Part shown: positions 10,515 to 21,306 of the stretch, in pieces
Layout: every line of letters begins with the position of its first letter
How positions within the stretch are numbered: position 1 is the first letter of the stretch
Assembly: GCA_022113835.1 (NCBI GenBank)
Contig: JAILWY010000011.1
Span: 1,612,001-1,676,000, forward strand
DNA from: Atopsyche davidsoni
Taxonomy: Eukaryota > Arthropoda > Insecta > Trichoptera > Hydrobiosidae
Length of the DNA stretch: 64,000 bases
Reading direction: 5' to 3'
Program-made: the position numbers and the translations under genes
Notes under the pieces: generated by a model
What the model was told of the DNA's origin: nothing
What the model saw: the letters and a program-made list of their open reading frames with translations, nothing else
Database searches by the model: none

Positions 10515-10720
10515 TCATCAAGTGCCTCTTCTTAGAGGAGGTTGGCGACCATTTCACTGAGCATATACTCATGCTGAGCCAGTACACCGCAGTTTTATAT
10601 TGGAAGGAAAAGTCTGCGTATTGCTGCTGCCCAATAGCACTATTATATAATCATTTCTTCACAAAGCTCTGGCGTTTAGATAAACCAAAGCGTCCTTGTA
10701 TTTTGGGTGATTTTAAAAGT
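10515..10720 (-). mobile_element. Non-LTR retrotransposon/SINE tail, minus strand
   Basis: On the minus strand this reads CGCCAGAGCTTTGTG, then GGCAGCAGCAATACGCAGAC, AAACTGCGGTGTACTGGCTC, and finally GAAATGGTCGCCAACCTCC followed by AGAGGCACTTGATGAAG. Shorter or diverged versions occur at 18040-18230, 19160-19510 and 32345-32460. The final GGxxGCCAACCTCC-GAGGCACTxGATGAAG segment is shared with the LINE 3' end at 59720-59755, so the family probably uses that LINE's tail. Confidence 0.65.
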
Positions 10721-10939
10721 TAGGTCTAAGTATAATAAATAACGCAAAATAAGAAGCTATCGGCCATTCGGTCGCCTGTTGTGTCACATCGTGTGTAGCG
10801 AGCTTTATTTTACCGTTTATTTGATTTGGATAACTTTTTGCTGGAAATGATCAAAGTAAGTCAAAAAATTCGGTAAGTCAAATGGTCGATAAAAGGTCAA
10901 TACGGATTCGTTAATTATCATTGGTAATTCATAGCTACT

Positions 10940-11110
10940 TTTTAATTTAATATTTTGGACAGCATGTACTTAGTGGAACTCCATAATAATATTTTTATTT
11001 AGTGATGTTTCTAGTTCGACTAGTTTCGCCGACATGCTGGGTTGGCATCCTCAACCATGTAAATGCAAACTTAACATGCTGGCGAAGTTAGCCGCGCCAA
11101 AAAAATAAAA
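10940..11110. repeat. Dispersed repeat with GTACTTAGTGGAACT
   Basis: GTACTTAGTGGAACTCC near 10966 matches the AAGTACTTGGTGGAA(T/C) motif at 6512, 24906 and, inverted, 34945-34962. Nearby ACATGCTGGGTTGG and CAACATGCTGGC-type strings form short inverted repeats at 11032-11085. The family is unassigned. Confidence 0.45.
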
Positions 11111-11389
11111 AGGTAAAACATCACTACATATAATTTTTAAACTAAAATATTCCTAATAAAGGTCTCGCTTTTCCCACACAAATTCCACAAAAAAAATTAT
11201 TTTATCGTTAAATCTACAAAATAAATCCAATCCTGTTCTAAAACATTCATTAAATTCTAACCTTGGAAATATTCATAGCACTCTCTAATTCTTCTTAAAT
11301 ATAAAAAAAAAAAAACAATTTTAAATGTCGCATCTAATTTTGCTTTCTCGCAAATGCCACAACAATCTAAAAAAAAATCGATCTGTACG

Positions 11390-11515
11390 TAATCGAAGGC
11401 GCGGGCAAAGGATGCGACATTGTGAAACGACGAGAGAAACCGCAGAATTTTTTTTCGCGACACCGGTGGGGTTCGAGCCACGTTGACCTGTAGCTGAGCG
11501 AGAATTTGACTCATT
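11390..11515. repeat. SINE-like repeat with tRNA-type T-arm
   Basis: It contains GTGAAACGACGAGAGAAACC and then GGTGGGGTTCGAGCCAC. A similar order (GTGAAACGACGGGAAAAACC, then GGGATTCGAGCCC) occurs at 26795-26870. The GTTCGAGCC core resembles an RNA polymerase III B box. Orientation and full length are uncertain. Confidence 0.4.
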
Positions 11516-11724
11516 ATATGCATGTATAGAACCGACGCACCCAGGTTGCTATATAAATATTTGGTGACTCACGAGCATTCTTGTCGTAATGTAAATGCAG
11601 TTTTCAGTCTTCTTTGTACGTATGCACATTTGTAAAGCGAAGAAACGAACTAATATATTATTAAAATAAGATTCAGTGTTAACACTATAAACTCAATATT
11701 TTATAAAACATCTTCTGATACCAT

Positions 11725-11985
11725 CTCACTGAACACATCTCTATCCCAAGCCAGTCTTACTAGTTTGGCTGTACTCTTGATTTCCAACCACTGGCGCAAA
11801 GTCTGCATCCATGTTAGCTTTCTCCTACCAATGCCACTTTTCCTCGGACAATAAGCAGCATAAAGCAGAAATTTAATACTTCTGAAAATACGGCCAAATT
11901 AGGATTCCTTACGCTTGTTTACCATCGTCATGGCTTCTCTTTCTTTGTGCATTCTGTGCAAGACTCTCATGTGTGACGTGGTTTT
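11725..11985 (-). pseudogene. Non-LTR retrotransposon ORF2, extreme C-terminus
   Basis: On the minus strand the remnant frame ends with a segment like KLVRLAWDRDVFSEMVS, preceded by ERKLTWMQTLRQW. This is the C-terminal end of the same retrotransposon family as 59290-59755 (there SIRGCG/WTWMRNLPLWLEVRS and LVRLAQDRIIFDEMATNLQ). It is 5'-truncated and interrupted. Confidence 0.62.
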
Positions 11986-12582
11986 ATTTGTACGTTCGGA
12001 TAATTGAATATATATATATATAAATCTAGACATCGAAAGATAAGTTGGCATAAACAAAAATTAAATAAATTGTAACAAGCAAATGAGTTTGAATTATTGA
12101 ATTTTCTACATATCAGTCAAAAGTAACTGCAGCTTTGACGAAGCACAAAAAAATATAGTCAAAAAACGAAGGCCTTCTGTATAAAATAGTTAAAGTAATC
12201 TACTACCTATTTGGCTGATCATATTTACTTCGGGTATTTTCATCGAAACGCCAATCACAATGCCAGCAGGTATGAAAATCTTTCTCGATACACTTATCAA
12301 TTCACAATCGATAAGTACGATAACGTATCAGTTGTACGTGTAAAAAATCTTCACTGGAGCAAAATTAGATCGGTGATAGTATTCGTATGTGAAATATTTT
12401 TTTTGCGCACAAAATTTTTGCTATGGCGAACACTCTGGGTTTATAGATTTCACTACCGAGACCGAAGCGTACGAATGATAAAAAAAAAATAAAAGTGCGG
12501 CATAGTATCCAAGAACCAAATACTTGAAATGATAAAGAAATATATTTTTAAAGCTTGATAAAATCAATTGGTTTTTTCTTAC
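11986..12582. other. Myosin intron 2, distal part
   Basis: AT-rich intron sequence between the LINE remnant and the donor of exon 2 at 12581-12582 (GTAAGA). No further feature is recognised. Confidence 0.5.
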
Positions 12583-13731
12583 CTTAACAGTGACAGAATC
12601 CAGGCTTCCTTTGATCATCTCGATGATCTCTTCCCTGCTCTTGTCGTCCACACAGGTGCCGTTCACCTCCAGCAGCCTGTCCCCAGGAAGCAGTCCCGTC
12701 TCGTGGCCCGGCGCGAGGACCCCGGGCTCCGCGAAGATGACGGGCCTCATCTTGGGCCCCTCCTTCTCGTCGTCGGAGAGCGACCTCCCGTTCGTGCCGT
12801 CCGAGAAGGACCTCTCCACGATCATGGCGCGCCTCAGGCTGAAGCCGAAGTCGTTTCTCGGGGCCTTCTGACGCTGGATCGTCAGCTCTCTCGGCGGCGG
12901 CAGCTCCGGCGGGGAGATTTCCGGCAGCTCCAAATGCACGCCCTCCAAATTGCTGGACCAGCGATGGAAGCCGTCGGAGTCGCCGGTTGGAGACATTGAG
13001 AATGGGGGAGTTGCGAACGAAGAGTTTGTGGTTGTGTCGGTCAACGATTCCGCACTTGGAGATGCTGAAGTTGCGATCAGGTTGTTTCCGTTTTCTTTGA
13101 TGATGTCTCCGTTTGTTTCAGGGTAGGTGGTTATCATTATAGGAGGCGGGGAACCGTAGTTGTAGTAGGTGCCTCTATTATTCTCGACAGGGCTGTGGAT
13201 GACCTTCTTGGTGAAGTTCTGCAGCAGGTCTTCGGTGATGCTGGTGCCGTTGCGATGGACCGGGAGGTTCTGGTATGAAATGACTTCATTTCTCATTGTG
13301 TTCTGGATCAGGGCTCCGTCTCCGTTCACCACGAAATCGGTCGTGTCATTGGTGGGAGTCGGTACTTCTGTTTGGTGCAGGTGCGAGTTGCTTACCCTCG
13401 GCCCCTTGAGGATGCCTCTTTTGGGGGGGCGCGGAGGGAGAGGGGGCAGGCTCGGCGGCTGCTTGGAGACCCCGTTGGGGTTGTTCAGCGAGTTCAGGGA
13501 CGCCTCGGAGCTGTCGGACTGCAGCAGGCCCTCCCGCCAGACGCTGCCGCGGTTGCCGTGGTGGCTGTGGTTGTCCTCCAGCGAGGAGTCGGTGGTGACC
13601 AGCGGGTAGTTGGAGTAGTTGGCGTCCTTGTCCAGCTCGGCGAAGAAGGTAGCGCTATAGTCGGCCGTGATGCCGGAGGGGAGCTTCTCTTTCTCTTTTC
13701 GCCGGCCTCGCAGCTTCAAGGACCGACGGAC
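12583..13731 (-). CDS. Mhcl: Myosin XVIII (Mhcl/MYO18A-like), coding exon 2 with PDZ domain
   Basis: A large 1149-nt exon, 383 codons, entered after a CCAG acceptor at VRRSLKLRG and left at a GTAAGA donor after DSVTVK; both ends are phase 0. Numbered from the exon-1 Met, residues 56-438 hold a basic stretch, the segment ADYSATFFAELDKD, a proline-rich PPLPPRPPKRGILKG near 151-165, a long Ser/Thr/Asn-rich linker, and a PDZ domain from about 337. The PDZ carries the carboxylate loop FGFSLRR (350-356), PVIFAEPGVLAPG, GLLPGDRLLEVNG and SREEIIEMIKGS. Vertebrate MYO18A has the same order (FGFSLRR, FAEPG, LVPGDRLVEING, SRDEIVEMI), which separates it from other PDZ proteins. Class XVIII myosins are actin-binding, largely ATPase-inactive scaffolds. 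A PDZ-containing isoform would be expected at membranes or Golgi, by analogy. Confidence 0.95.
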
Positions 13732-15759
13732 CTGGAAAACAAATCAGTGCATATGATATATATTTTTTCACATTTAAAATATACGATATAAAATCTACTA
13801 ATTTAACAAATAACGTGTATAACACATTAAATTATTCTAGAGATCCCATTAGACTAAAATAGATTTCACGTTGCTGTGTCCTTAACAAGGTAAGTACTCT
13901 ATAAAGATGTGTTCTGATTGGATAACAAGTCTTCCATACAAAATGCAATCTACGTCGTACAGCGAAGACCAGGTGGAAATATATATATATATTTTTTTTT
14001 TTATTTATTTATTCAAAACTGCTGTTAACTAATATTGTATGTCTGCAACTAGGTTAATGTGAAGGTATTTGCTATAAATGTAGTTTAATGATTTCCCTCA
14101 GTAAATGTGTACAATTGTCATATTGACATACGAACATAATATTTATAAGAGCTCTCAAAGATAGCGATCAAACGGTGGGATCTGTAATCCTTTACATTTG
14201 TCTTATGATCATCAGGTCATGAATGAATAACTGATTTCACTTTAAGTTTTAGCAACCCCGGCGACAAATGATTAATTTGCCTCGTGACATTTGATTCGAG
14301 CAAAAAGCACAGTACGTCTCATTTAGTCGCCAAGTGCCGTTTTTGCTTGCGTTCACTTTCTATGCAAAAAGTAGTATCGATAATGTTTGCAAATTGCTGG
14401 CGTGATTGGACACATTTCTGGTCTGCCTTATTTGTACGGAAATATGTTAAAAATTCAAACCGACCATTAAATAAACGCTAAAGCTTTGCGACCTTGGGTG
14501 TGTGATTAATTACAATGCATCGCACAATACCAAACTTTGTTGCATCAATTATTCGATATTGACTACCTGAGTAACCGTGAGTTTCAGTGAGCGCGGTTTA
14601 AGGTGATTGTTTTCCTGATTGACAGGCCGGCGGTTCGGTTTACCGCCGATCTCGTTAACCGGTTCGGGAACAACAGCGGACCGGTTTTGAACGGTAACAA
14701 CATTGTCGCGATATGCTAATTCGCCGCTCGTGACATTCTCGAGGCGGCCCTCGATTCCGCAGCAACCGAAGAATGCAGCAGACCCGGGACCTGCCTGCGG
14801 AGGCATGCACTATTGTATGAGCGACGGGACTGCGTGCCTTGAATTTCGACGAAGGCTTGACAATGAGACCCAGGCGTCACTGCTTGCTTATTCGCCACTC
14901 GGTCAACTCACACCCATAAAAACTATTAGCTGTACAAATAAGTTTTCAATGATTTAATCGAAACGGACATCATTCTTCACACACTTCATTTTATAACCCC
15001 ACCACTAGGCTTTCTTTTTCATTGTGTGTCATTTCGCTGGAGTGGAAACAACTTAGATTTTGTGTACTTCGAATATATCAACTTTTGTGTCAACAAAACA
15101 CAATTTGCGGGAAAGCTTACTTTTCTGCTTCCATTTGAAGAAAAGTGCAGCTGAAGGCCATCGAAAGCTTATGCGAAACATGCTTCATCGATTTCCATGT
15201 GTAAATTTTGGTATAAACGTTTTAGAGGTGGTGATTTAATACCAATGACAAAGAGCGCGAAAGGCGGCCAGAAAAGTTTGAGGATGCCGAATTGGAGGCT
15301 ATATTGGATGAAAACTCGTGCCAAACGCAAGAAGAACTCGCAAAAACATTAGGAGTGACTCAACAAGCCATATCCGTTTGTTTAAAATCCTTCAATCAAT
15401 ACTCCAACGCTACACCCTTGAAGAGAAACCTATACAACCGCCTTATCCCAACTGAAACTTTTGAGGGGTGAAATCAAACAGGGAATCTTTTAAATTAAAA
15501 ATACGACTTATATCTAAAAATAAAACGTGTCAAAAACTCGATACGATATGATCTCAGGTGAAAGATGATTCTTAGCAATTTTTGCCAATGGAGTACAGGA
15601 AATTACCGAATTGGCAATGTGTCAATATTCTGTGGGATCCAGTACATCATGTCCGATGATGGGGAAAGACTTCCCGAACAGGTCGAAGCTACTGTGACTA
15701 GAGAAGTATTGTAATGTGCTTCGGGTCCGAGTGGCTGATGAGGGAGGAGTGTGTCTCAC
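13732..15759 (-). other. Mhcl: Myosin intron 1
   Basis: An intron of 2028 nt between a GTGAGA donor (15759 leftward) and a CCAG acceptor. It contains a mariner fragment (listed separately) and a mixed-composition block at 14580-14880 with open frames on both strands but no recognised domain. Confidence 0.8.
15110..15400 (+). pseudogene. mariner (SETMAR/cecropia-type) transposase fragment
   Basis: Fragments in changing frames read FHLKKSAAEGHRKLMR, then DKERERRPEKFEDAELEAIL followed by DENSCQTQEELAKTLG and VTQQAIS. These match the helix-turn-helix and linker of cecropia-group mariners (FKKxAAEAHR, KFEDAELEALLDED, QTQEELAxxLGVTQQAIS). The frame is broken by stops and the catalytic domain is absent. 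It is a different mariner lineage from the 8323-9002 element. Confidence 0.75.
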
Positions 15760-15924
15760 CTCGTCTATCCTGAGCAGCTCCTCGGCGGACATGCTGCCCC
15801 TGTCCCTCTTCTGCTTCTCTTTGCGGTCCTTCTTCTCTTTCTTGCGCTTCTCCTTGTCCTCGCGCTCGGCCTCCTCGCCGCCGCCGGCCACCACCGCGCC
15901 CGCCTTCTTCATGAAGTTGAACAT
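15760..15924 (-). CDS. Mhcl: Myosin XVIII (Mhcl/MYO18A-like), coding exon 1 with start codon
   Basis: The exon codes for 55 residues, starting MFNFMKKAG in the context GAGGCCATGTTC and ending LLRIDE before a GTGAGA donor, phase 0. The middle is highly charged (KEKRKKEKKDRKEKQKR) and then SAEELLRIDE. MYO18A starts the same way: MFNLMKK, a Lys/Glu-rich block, then MSAAELRSLEE. This Met is the first in frame after the upstream GC-rich leader and is the only one giving the conserved start. Joined to the exons at 13731-12583 and 4115-3996 it gives 478 residues, still before the motor domain. Confidence 0.93.
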
Positions 15925-16010
15925 GGCCTCGCAGGCCGACCGGGCTCCGGTCGCAGGTCACTCGCGACTCTGCAGCACCATCACGCGGCGTAAGCAGTGG
16001 TGGGTGTGTA
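15925..16010 (-). other. Mhcl: Probable 5' leader of the myosin XVIII transcript
   Basis: The GC-rich sequence immediately upstream of the start codon contrasts with the AT-rich DNA beyond 16040. A TGCTGCAG at about 15970 could be an acceptor for an upstream non-coding exon. No TATA box is seen close by, so the transcription start may be far to the right. Confidence 0.4.
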
Positions 16011-16039
16011 CACTTGTTAGGAGATCACCGAGGAACACT

Positions 16040-18035
16040 TAAAAAAAAAACTGAAATGAAAAGAAAAAATACGTTAAATATCGAATCAACGTTGGCTGGT
16101 TACATTTTTAGCCATATGGCTAGGAGAATACGATAGAATACTTTCGCCTTTTATTTCGCTATTTGGACGAAAGGCCTAACTCGCCTAACCACTAATTAAA
16201 AGTCGAATGTTAACATTTCAATGTTGTCTGATATGTCAGCAATTTTCAAGGTCAACGTTATACTGGTGAAATAACGGTGCTCAAAGCAATATGAATTTAT
16301 AGAAAATGTACTGAATTTATTGAAATTAAATGAAAATTAACCTTCAAATATTTTGCGTGGTTTTTTATGACATTTTTTTGTTAGAAACTAATTAAGAATT
16401 TCATCATTTATCCAAAATTCCACATTCTATTTAATGTATATTGTTTAAATATTTATATTTTTTGCGAGCATATTTTATGCTCTTTACAATAGCTTGAATG
16501 AAATAACCACTGTGCAAATATAAACAGGTGAAATAATTTTTGAGCAATATGTAAAAATATGTGTAAGTAATTGTAGCATAAATGTTATTAATATTGAAAA
16601 CAATACAATGTCAAAGTCATATAAATTAAATATATTATAATATTTAATATTATTTTTTAAATTCGAAAAACCGGTTGTTGTGAGATAAGCACTATTCTAA
16701 TACGTGTACGTCGAGATAAACAAAAACTGAGCCACGTTAGGGGAAAGGGTTAATAATTCAGGTTTATATACATAGTATAATATTTTTCAGTATATAGTAA
16801 TATATTAAAGTAACAATTGAGCCTAGAAAAATTATTATGAATTTTTTTCTCGTCGTTTCAAGTACGAATAATCAACTTAAAACATATTGTTTACGCAATA
16901 CAACGATATCGGTAGAAAATGCGAATATATATTTTTGTATTAATAATCACTCGTTCAGTTTATATAATACTATTCCATATTTATACAGCAAATATATAAA
17001 TATTACAATAATTTATATAATCAATTAAGTGTATAATAAATCACAACAGGTGTGTTGTGTATATATATTTTTTATAATTTACAAATGAAACGGCAAAAAA
17101 AGCCTGCAAAAAAAAATGAGGAAAAAGTTGTAGTTTGATATATTAATATATACTATACATGATAACAGACGTTTGAACCTTTATATTATAGTACTGTTTA
17201 TGCTTTTTTTTAATAGAAATAATATTTCGAAAATCAATTAAATTTGTGGTAGCCCTGAATAGAGATCGTGACGTCACATTGATCATCGGCAGTACATCCA
17301 TCACGTTTGACAATATACGCGCCAATTACCAAAGTGTACACCATTCCGTCCTCGGGCACGTCGGCCAGCCCCCGGGAGCTCTGCCTGCTAATCAATCATC
17401 ACAGTGATCACGCGTTGTGAAACAGAAACAAAAAAACAAAAAAAGTGGAGAAAGATAAGAGCCGCTACTCCCTGAGAAAATGCCATCCACCTACCGTTCT
17501 ATTGTGCGCCTCGAATGAGGCGGTCCTCAAACTGTGGGCCGCGAAACAAACGACTAGACGAGATAGCAACAGAAACAATGAATTTACACGCCAATGGAAT
17601 CACAGGACTGCTATATTTGTATGAATCGATTTTACAAATATTGTATACACAAGAGACCCGCATGAGCGAAAAATGCGGATGTATCAAAAATGGTTGTGGT
17701 AAGTCACAAAATGTGAAATCCTTCTGTGATTAACTGCGTAAAACGCATTATTGATGTTCACCATAAAAACTGCAGTTTTGCTTAGGACGAATAGAACCCC
17801 TTAAGACCAGCCATATTCATACTGCCCTCAAACTAGATAACAGAGTACCGAGATATACAAGTTGAGCAAGTTTAGCGTTTTTTTTTTTATTTTCAAATCG
17901 CATCACTCTCATAAGTGATAACGTTTCGTAAAATTTCTAGGTTTGTTAATTTTTTATGTGACAAGTCACCGAGAACTTTAATATTTCTATATTTTATTAA
18001 TATTTTCCTCCTCGCTTTTACCATTTTGGTGCCCT
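16040..18035. other. Intergenic or 5' intron DNA, nothing recognised
   Basis: Long AT-rich stretch with no supported gene. CCTCAAACTGTGGGCCGCG at 17523 looks like one worn end of a hAT-type element, but no partner was found. Confidence 0.5.
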
Positions 18036-18039
18036 GAGC

Positions 18040-18230
18040 GTATGTGAAGGATCGTGTTCTGAAAGTACTTTGTAGAGGTGAGGGGGTCTTCTGCTATTGT
18101 TTCTGAAGTCTACTGCATAAGGCCAAAGCTTTGTATAATAATCGCATAAGAAACCGGGAACCCACAACACTATTTACCCTAAAAAAAAAAACAATGAACA
18201 GACATCTGAAGAGAGGCACATGAAGAAAAA
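18040..18230 (+). mobile_element. Retrotransposon/SINE tail fragment, plus strand
   Basis: It reads AAGTACTTTGTAGAGGTGAG, GGGGTCTTCTGCT, then CCAAAGCTTTGTATAATAAT, GGGAACCCACAACACTATTT and a final GAAGAGAGGCACATGAAGAA. The same blocks in the same order occur at 19160-19510. This is a diverged copy of the family described at 10515-10720. Confidence 0.55.
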
Positions 18231-18584
18231 AATATTTTACCCAGGTGGCACAAAAATGTTGAGAGCCAGCGGCGTGACGTATTGCGTAACACGTGCCTTA
18301 TTATATCGGTACTTACAGGTGAATTTGCATTGGCAATACTGACGCAACAGACGGAAAAAGTGATCTTATTGTTACATTGCTAATAATGGGTTCTGTCAGT
18401 TCATATACAGCGTCTGCATCGTCTCGAACAATACATATAACGCAACAGGAATACCGAGAAAATGGAACCACAGTTATATAAACCTCCTTTTGCACATCAA
18501 CGGTGTACACGGTGTCTCAAAAACTATCGTATTAACTGAAAAGGCAAAACTGAAAAAAGAATTTTGTGTGTTTTTGCGCAAGTA

Positions 18585-18665
18585 GCTAAAGTGGACGCGT
18601 TTGTCCAGCTACGGAATCGGCTGTCAGTTGTGTCGCAGCGCGTGTAGCCGGCTTTGTGTTACGCC
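18585..18665. mobile_element. Solo end of the CCTACACACG MITE family
   Basis: GGCTGTCAGTTGTGTCGCAG followed by CGCGTGTAGCCGGCTTT is the right-end sequence of the family (compare 23250-23290). A left partner is not evident. Confidence 0.55.
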
Positions 18666-19155
18666 AACACTCGATTCAACGAGCCCGAATAAACATTCAT
18701 CAAAGAAATTCATTGTCTGGTGAATCGATAGCGTAACGTCGAGGGGTACGGTGGTATTTCACGGCAGGTTTCTCTTGTGGCCAGGTTGCAGGCTGCCGTC
18801 GACCCACTGAACTATCCGCGAGTCACGACCGCTTGTCGTCACGCCGGTTCACGCGCCGCAATGGTGGTGGTGGGCGAATCGACCGATTCGATGAATAGAA
18901 TCCGATCAAAATCGATTTTGGATAGTTGGATCTTCCATCGAAATTCGGGAGTCGTATCGAGCATCGTATGAATACTCGGTTCTGATAATTTTCAAAATTT
19001 CGGAAAATTTGTTGGTTATAACCGCCAAACTGTGGAGGTATCGATTATTTGTTGGCATAGTCTAATATCACATATAAAACTATCGAACGTATTTTAGAGC
19101 TTTGGTATTCGTGAACAAGCAGACCTTGAAATTAGCCTATGAAACATATTACACC
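18666..19155. other. Mixed-composition spacer, nothing recognised
   Basis: Open frames exist at 18777-18971 but show no known domain. The region is rich in CGATTCGA-type repeats. Confidence 0.4.
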
Positions 19156-19159
19156 GTGT

Positions 19160-19510
19160 GTAAAGGATCAGTAATGGAATGATTATGGAGGGATATGCTT
19201 TGGAAGTACCTTGTCATGGTGAGGGGGCTCCTGCTGCAGAAGGAGTATCAGATCTAAACGCCAGAGCTTTGTAAATAAAGTATTATATAATAATGCTACA
19301 GGGCAGCAGCAATACGCAGACTTTTTCTTCCAATTTAAAACTGCGGTGTAGAAAAACCCGGAGACCCACTACAGACTACACTATTTCCCTTTAGAAATAT
19401 ATACCCAATACGAGGCACATGATGAATAAGAATAACATAGAAGACCCACTACACTATTTGCCCTTAGAAATATATCCCCAATACGAGGCACATGACGAAG
19501 AAGAAGAAGA
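19160..19510 (+). mobile_element. Retrotransposon/SINE tail with duplicated 3' segment
   Basis: It contains TGGAAGTACCTTGTCATGGT, GAGGGGGCTCCTGCTGCAG, AACGCCAGAGCTTTGT, GGGCAGCAGCAATACGCAGA and AAAACTGCGGTGTAGAAAAA. The segment from GACCCACTACA through CAATACGAGGCACATGATGA occurs twice (about 19363-19427 and 19442-19497). The tail ends in GAAGAAGAAGAAGAA, the short-repeat tail expected of an RTE-like retrotransposon or its SINE partner. Confidence 0.6.
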
Positions 19511-19984
19511 AAACATTGCACAAAGTGAAAAGTGCATTTATATGTATTGATAGCAATTCGATTTTTTTTTATGGCGAACAGGCTGAATCGTGAGAATGGA
19601 TCGGTCGTGCCCATCACTAGCTCGCAGGTGATGTTGCACCCAAGCGAGAGCGACAGTCACGGGCTCCGAGAAACTCTATGGACCAATCTAGCCTCGCCGC
19701 TGGCCGACTGCGAGCTTTGCCGACTTCGCGATCGGGACAATTCGGCCGGGGCAGTGCGACAAGTGCACAGTGCGACACACTTGCGCCGGAGCATCTGGAA
19801 TTTTCGATATTCACTTCTGATATCTGCGAGTCTATTAGTATATAAAATGAAGCACATGGGCAAGCGATTAGAGGAAATTGCGGGTGTGTCCTGATATTGA
19901 CATTTATCGTGCCGTATTCGGGAAACTATAGAAAAACTTGCCACAGACGGAGTTATACCTAGAAAGATATTCCTTCTCTTAGAT
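19511..19984. other. Mixed-composition spacer
   Basis: Open frames on both strands at 19530-19900 show no recognisable family. GTGCACAGTGCGACACACTT resembles parts of the CCTACACACG MITE ends but is not convincing. Confidence 0.35.
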
Positions 19985-20232
19985 CAGTGGCTCTCAAACT
20001 CTTTTGGCCCACGGACCCCTTTTCATAGTCAAAACTTGCCCACGGACCCCCTTTCATGGTCAAAACTTACCCACGGACCCCCTTTCATAGTCAAAATTTA
20101 CCCATGGACCCCCTTCATAGTCAAAACTTGCCCACGGACCCCCTTTCATAGTCAAAACTTGGGGTTAAAAACTACATAAATTCATCCTGAATCATTCCTG
20201 AATGATCCCAGGGACCACTTTCTTCAGCACTG
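19985..20232. mobile_element. hAT MITE with perfect 8-bp target duplication and internal minisatellite
   Basis: The element runs from CAGTGGCTCTCAAACTC to TTCAGCACTG and is flanked on each side by TCTTAGAT (19977-19984 and 20233-20240), an exact 8-bp target duplication. The left half consists of about five tandem copies of a ~30-bp unit containing CCCACGGACCCCCTTTCATA and GTCAAAACTTG. The same unit appears inverted at the right end of 2953-3873, so the two belong to one family. There is no coding capacity. Confidence 0.88.
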
Positions 20233-20240
20233 TCTTAGAT

Positions 20241-21249
20241 GATGTACACTAATTATAAAATAACATATAAACCATTAAAATATAATAAAATGTCATATCA
20301 TGTTTATTTTTCTTTAAATATAAATTTATATAAATATATAGTCTGATATTTTGTTGAGGAAGATTTCCTATATTATGTTTTATAGAACCAAAATATGTAA
20401 CTAAAGCATTGTAAAAATTAATACATGAGCATACAATATTGTATTTTGAATCACCCATGAAAACAGCTGTTTTTAGAATTAGTCTTATGTATGGAATACA
20501 GAGGAAGCAGGTACCATTAGACAGGACATATAGTGAGTCGTCCATTTCCGGCGACATCGGTTCACAAAACACACGCTATATGTTTTGATACAAAACAGAC
20601 GTCTGTTTTATCGATAACTTTTTAGGTGCACAAATATATCGTGTTTCTAAAAAAAGACGACCTTGCGGTAAAAAAAAAAAAAAAAAAAACAGCAATATCG
20701 ACACATAAAAACTAAATGCTAAGCGAAGTGCTTTAGTATAATGTATGGATGCAATTAAAATATCATAACGGCCGCAATAAATCACCTGCTGGATAACCGC
20801 ACTGAAAATTTAAATCAGCAATTAAAAAACCTCGTTAATTAATGCGTTTTCGAGTAAACATGCTTCCAGCGAGATTCGTGTCGAATAATACACTATAAAT
20901 ACATTAATCTTTCATTTGACGTTCTGGGGTGTTAGGCCGCGTTCTAGTTTCCTCATATTGTTTCTGATCATATACAGGAAATCAACGTGAAAATTACCTG
21001 ATGATAATATTATATCACTTTTCTAAACAATTGGTTAACAAAAAGTAGGTTTCATATATTTTCCAGAATATTGTTTAAATTTAATTTAATCATTAACTTT
21101 TTTTTAACTAGAGTAAAAATATTTAGTCTTTTTATTTGTATCAAATAAATTGTTTTTTGCACTTTCACTTTCAAAATACAGTGAAATGGTGCATATTATT
21201 AAATGTTTTTGTTTTTATGATAATGATTCATATCTTTGTTTAGGAACAT
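20241..21249. other. AT-rich spacer, nothing recognised
   Basis: No supported gene, RNA or repeat. A homopolymer A tract lies at about 20670-20690. Confidence 0.5.
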
Positions 21250-21306
21250 TATAGATGTGTCGATAAAATCTACAAAAAAATTGTAGACTTTATCGACACA
21301 TCTATA
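21250..21306. repeat. Near-perfect 26-bp hairpin
   Basis: The arms at 21250-21275 and 21281-21306 are reverse complements at 25 of 26 positions and are separated by AAAAA. The arm begins TATAGATGTGTCGATAAA. The flanks are AT-rich. A 5-nt loop is very short for a typical microRNA precursor; a minimal foldback element or a protein-bound palindrome is as likely. Confidence 0.8.

Noticed and set aside
12568..13791. Plus-strand open frames of 93-146 codons opposite myosin exon 2
   Set aside because: Shadow frames antisense to a clearly conserved PDZ exon.
21250..21306. microRNA gene
   Set aside because: A 5-nt loop and ~57-nt total length are outside the usual animal precursor range; recorded as a hairpin only.
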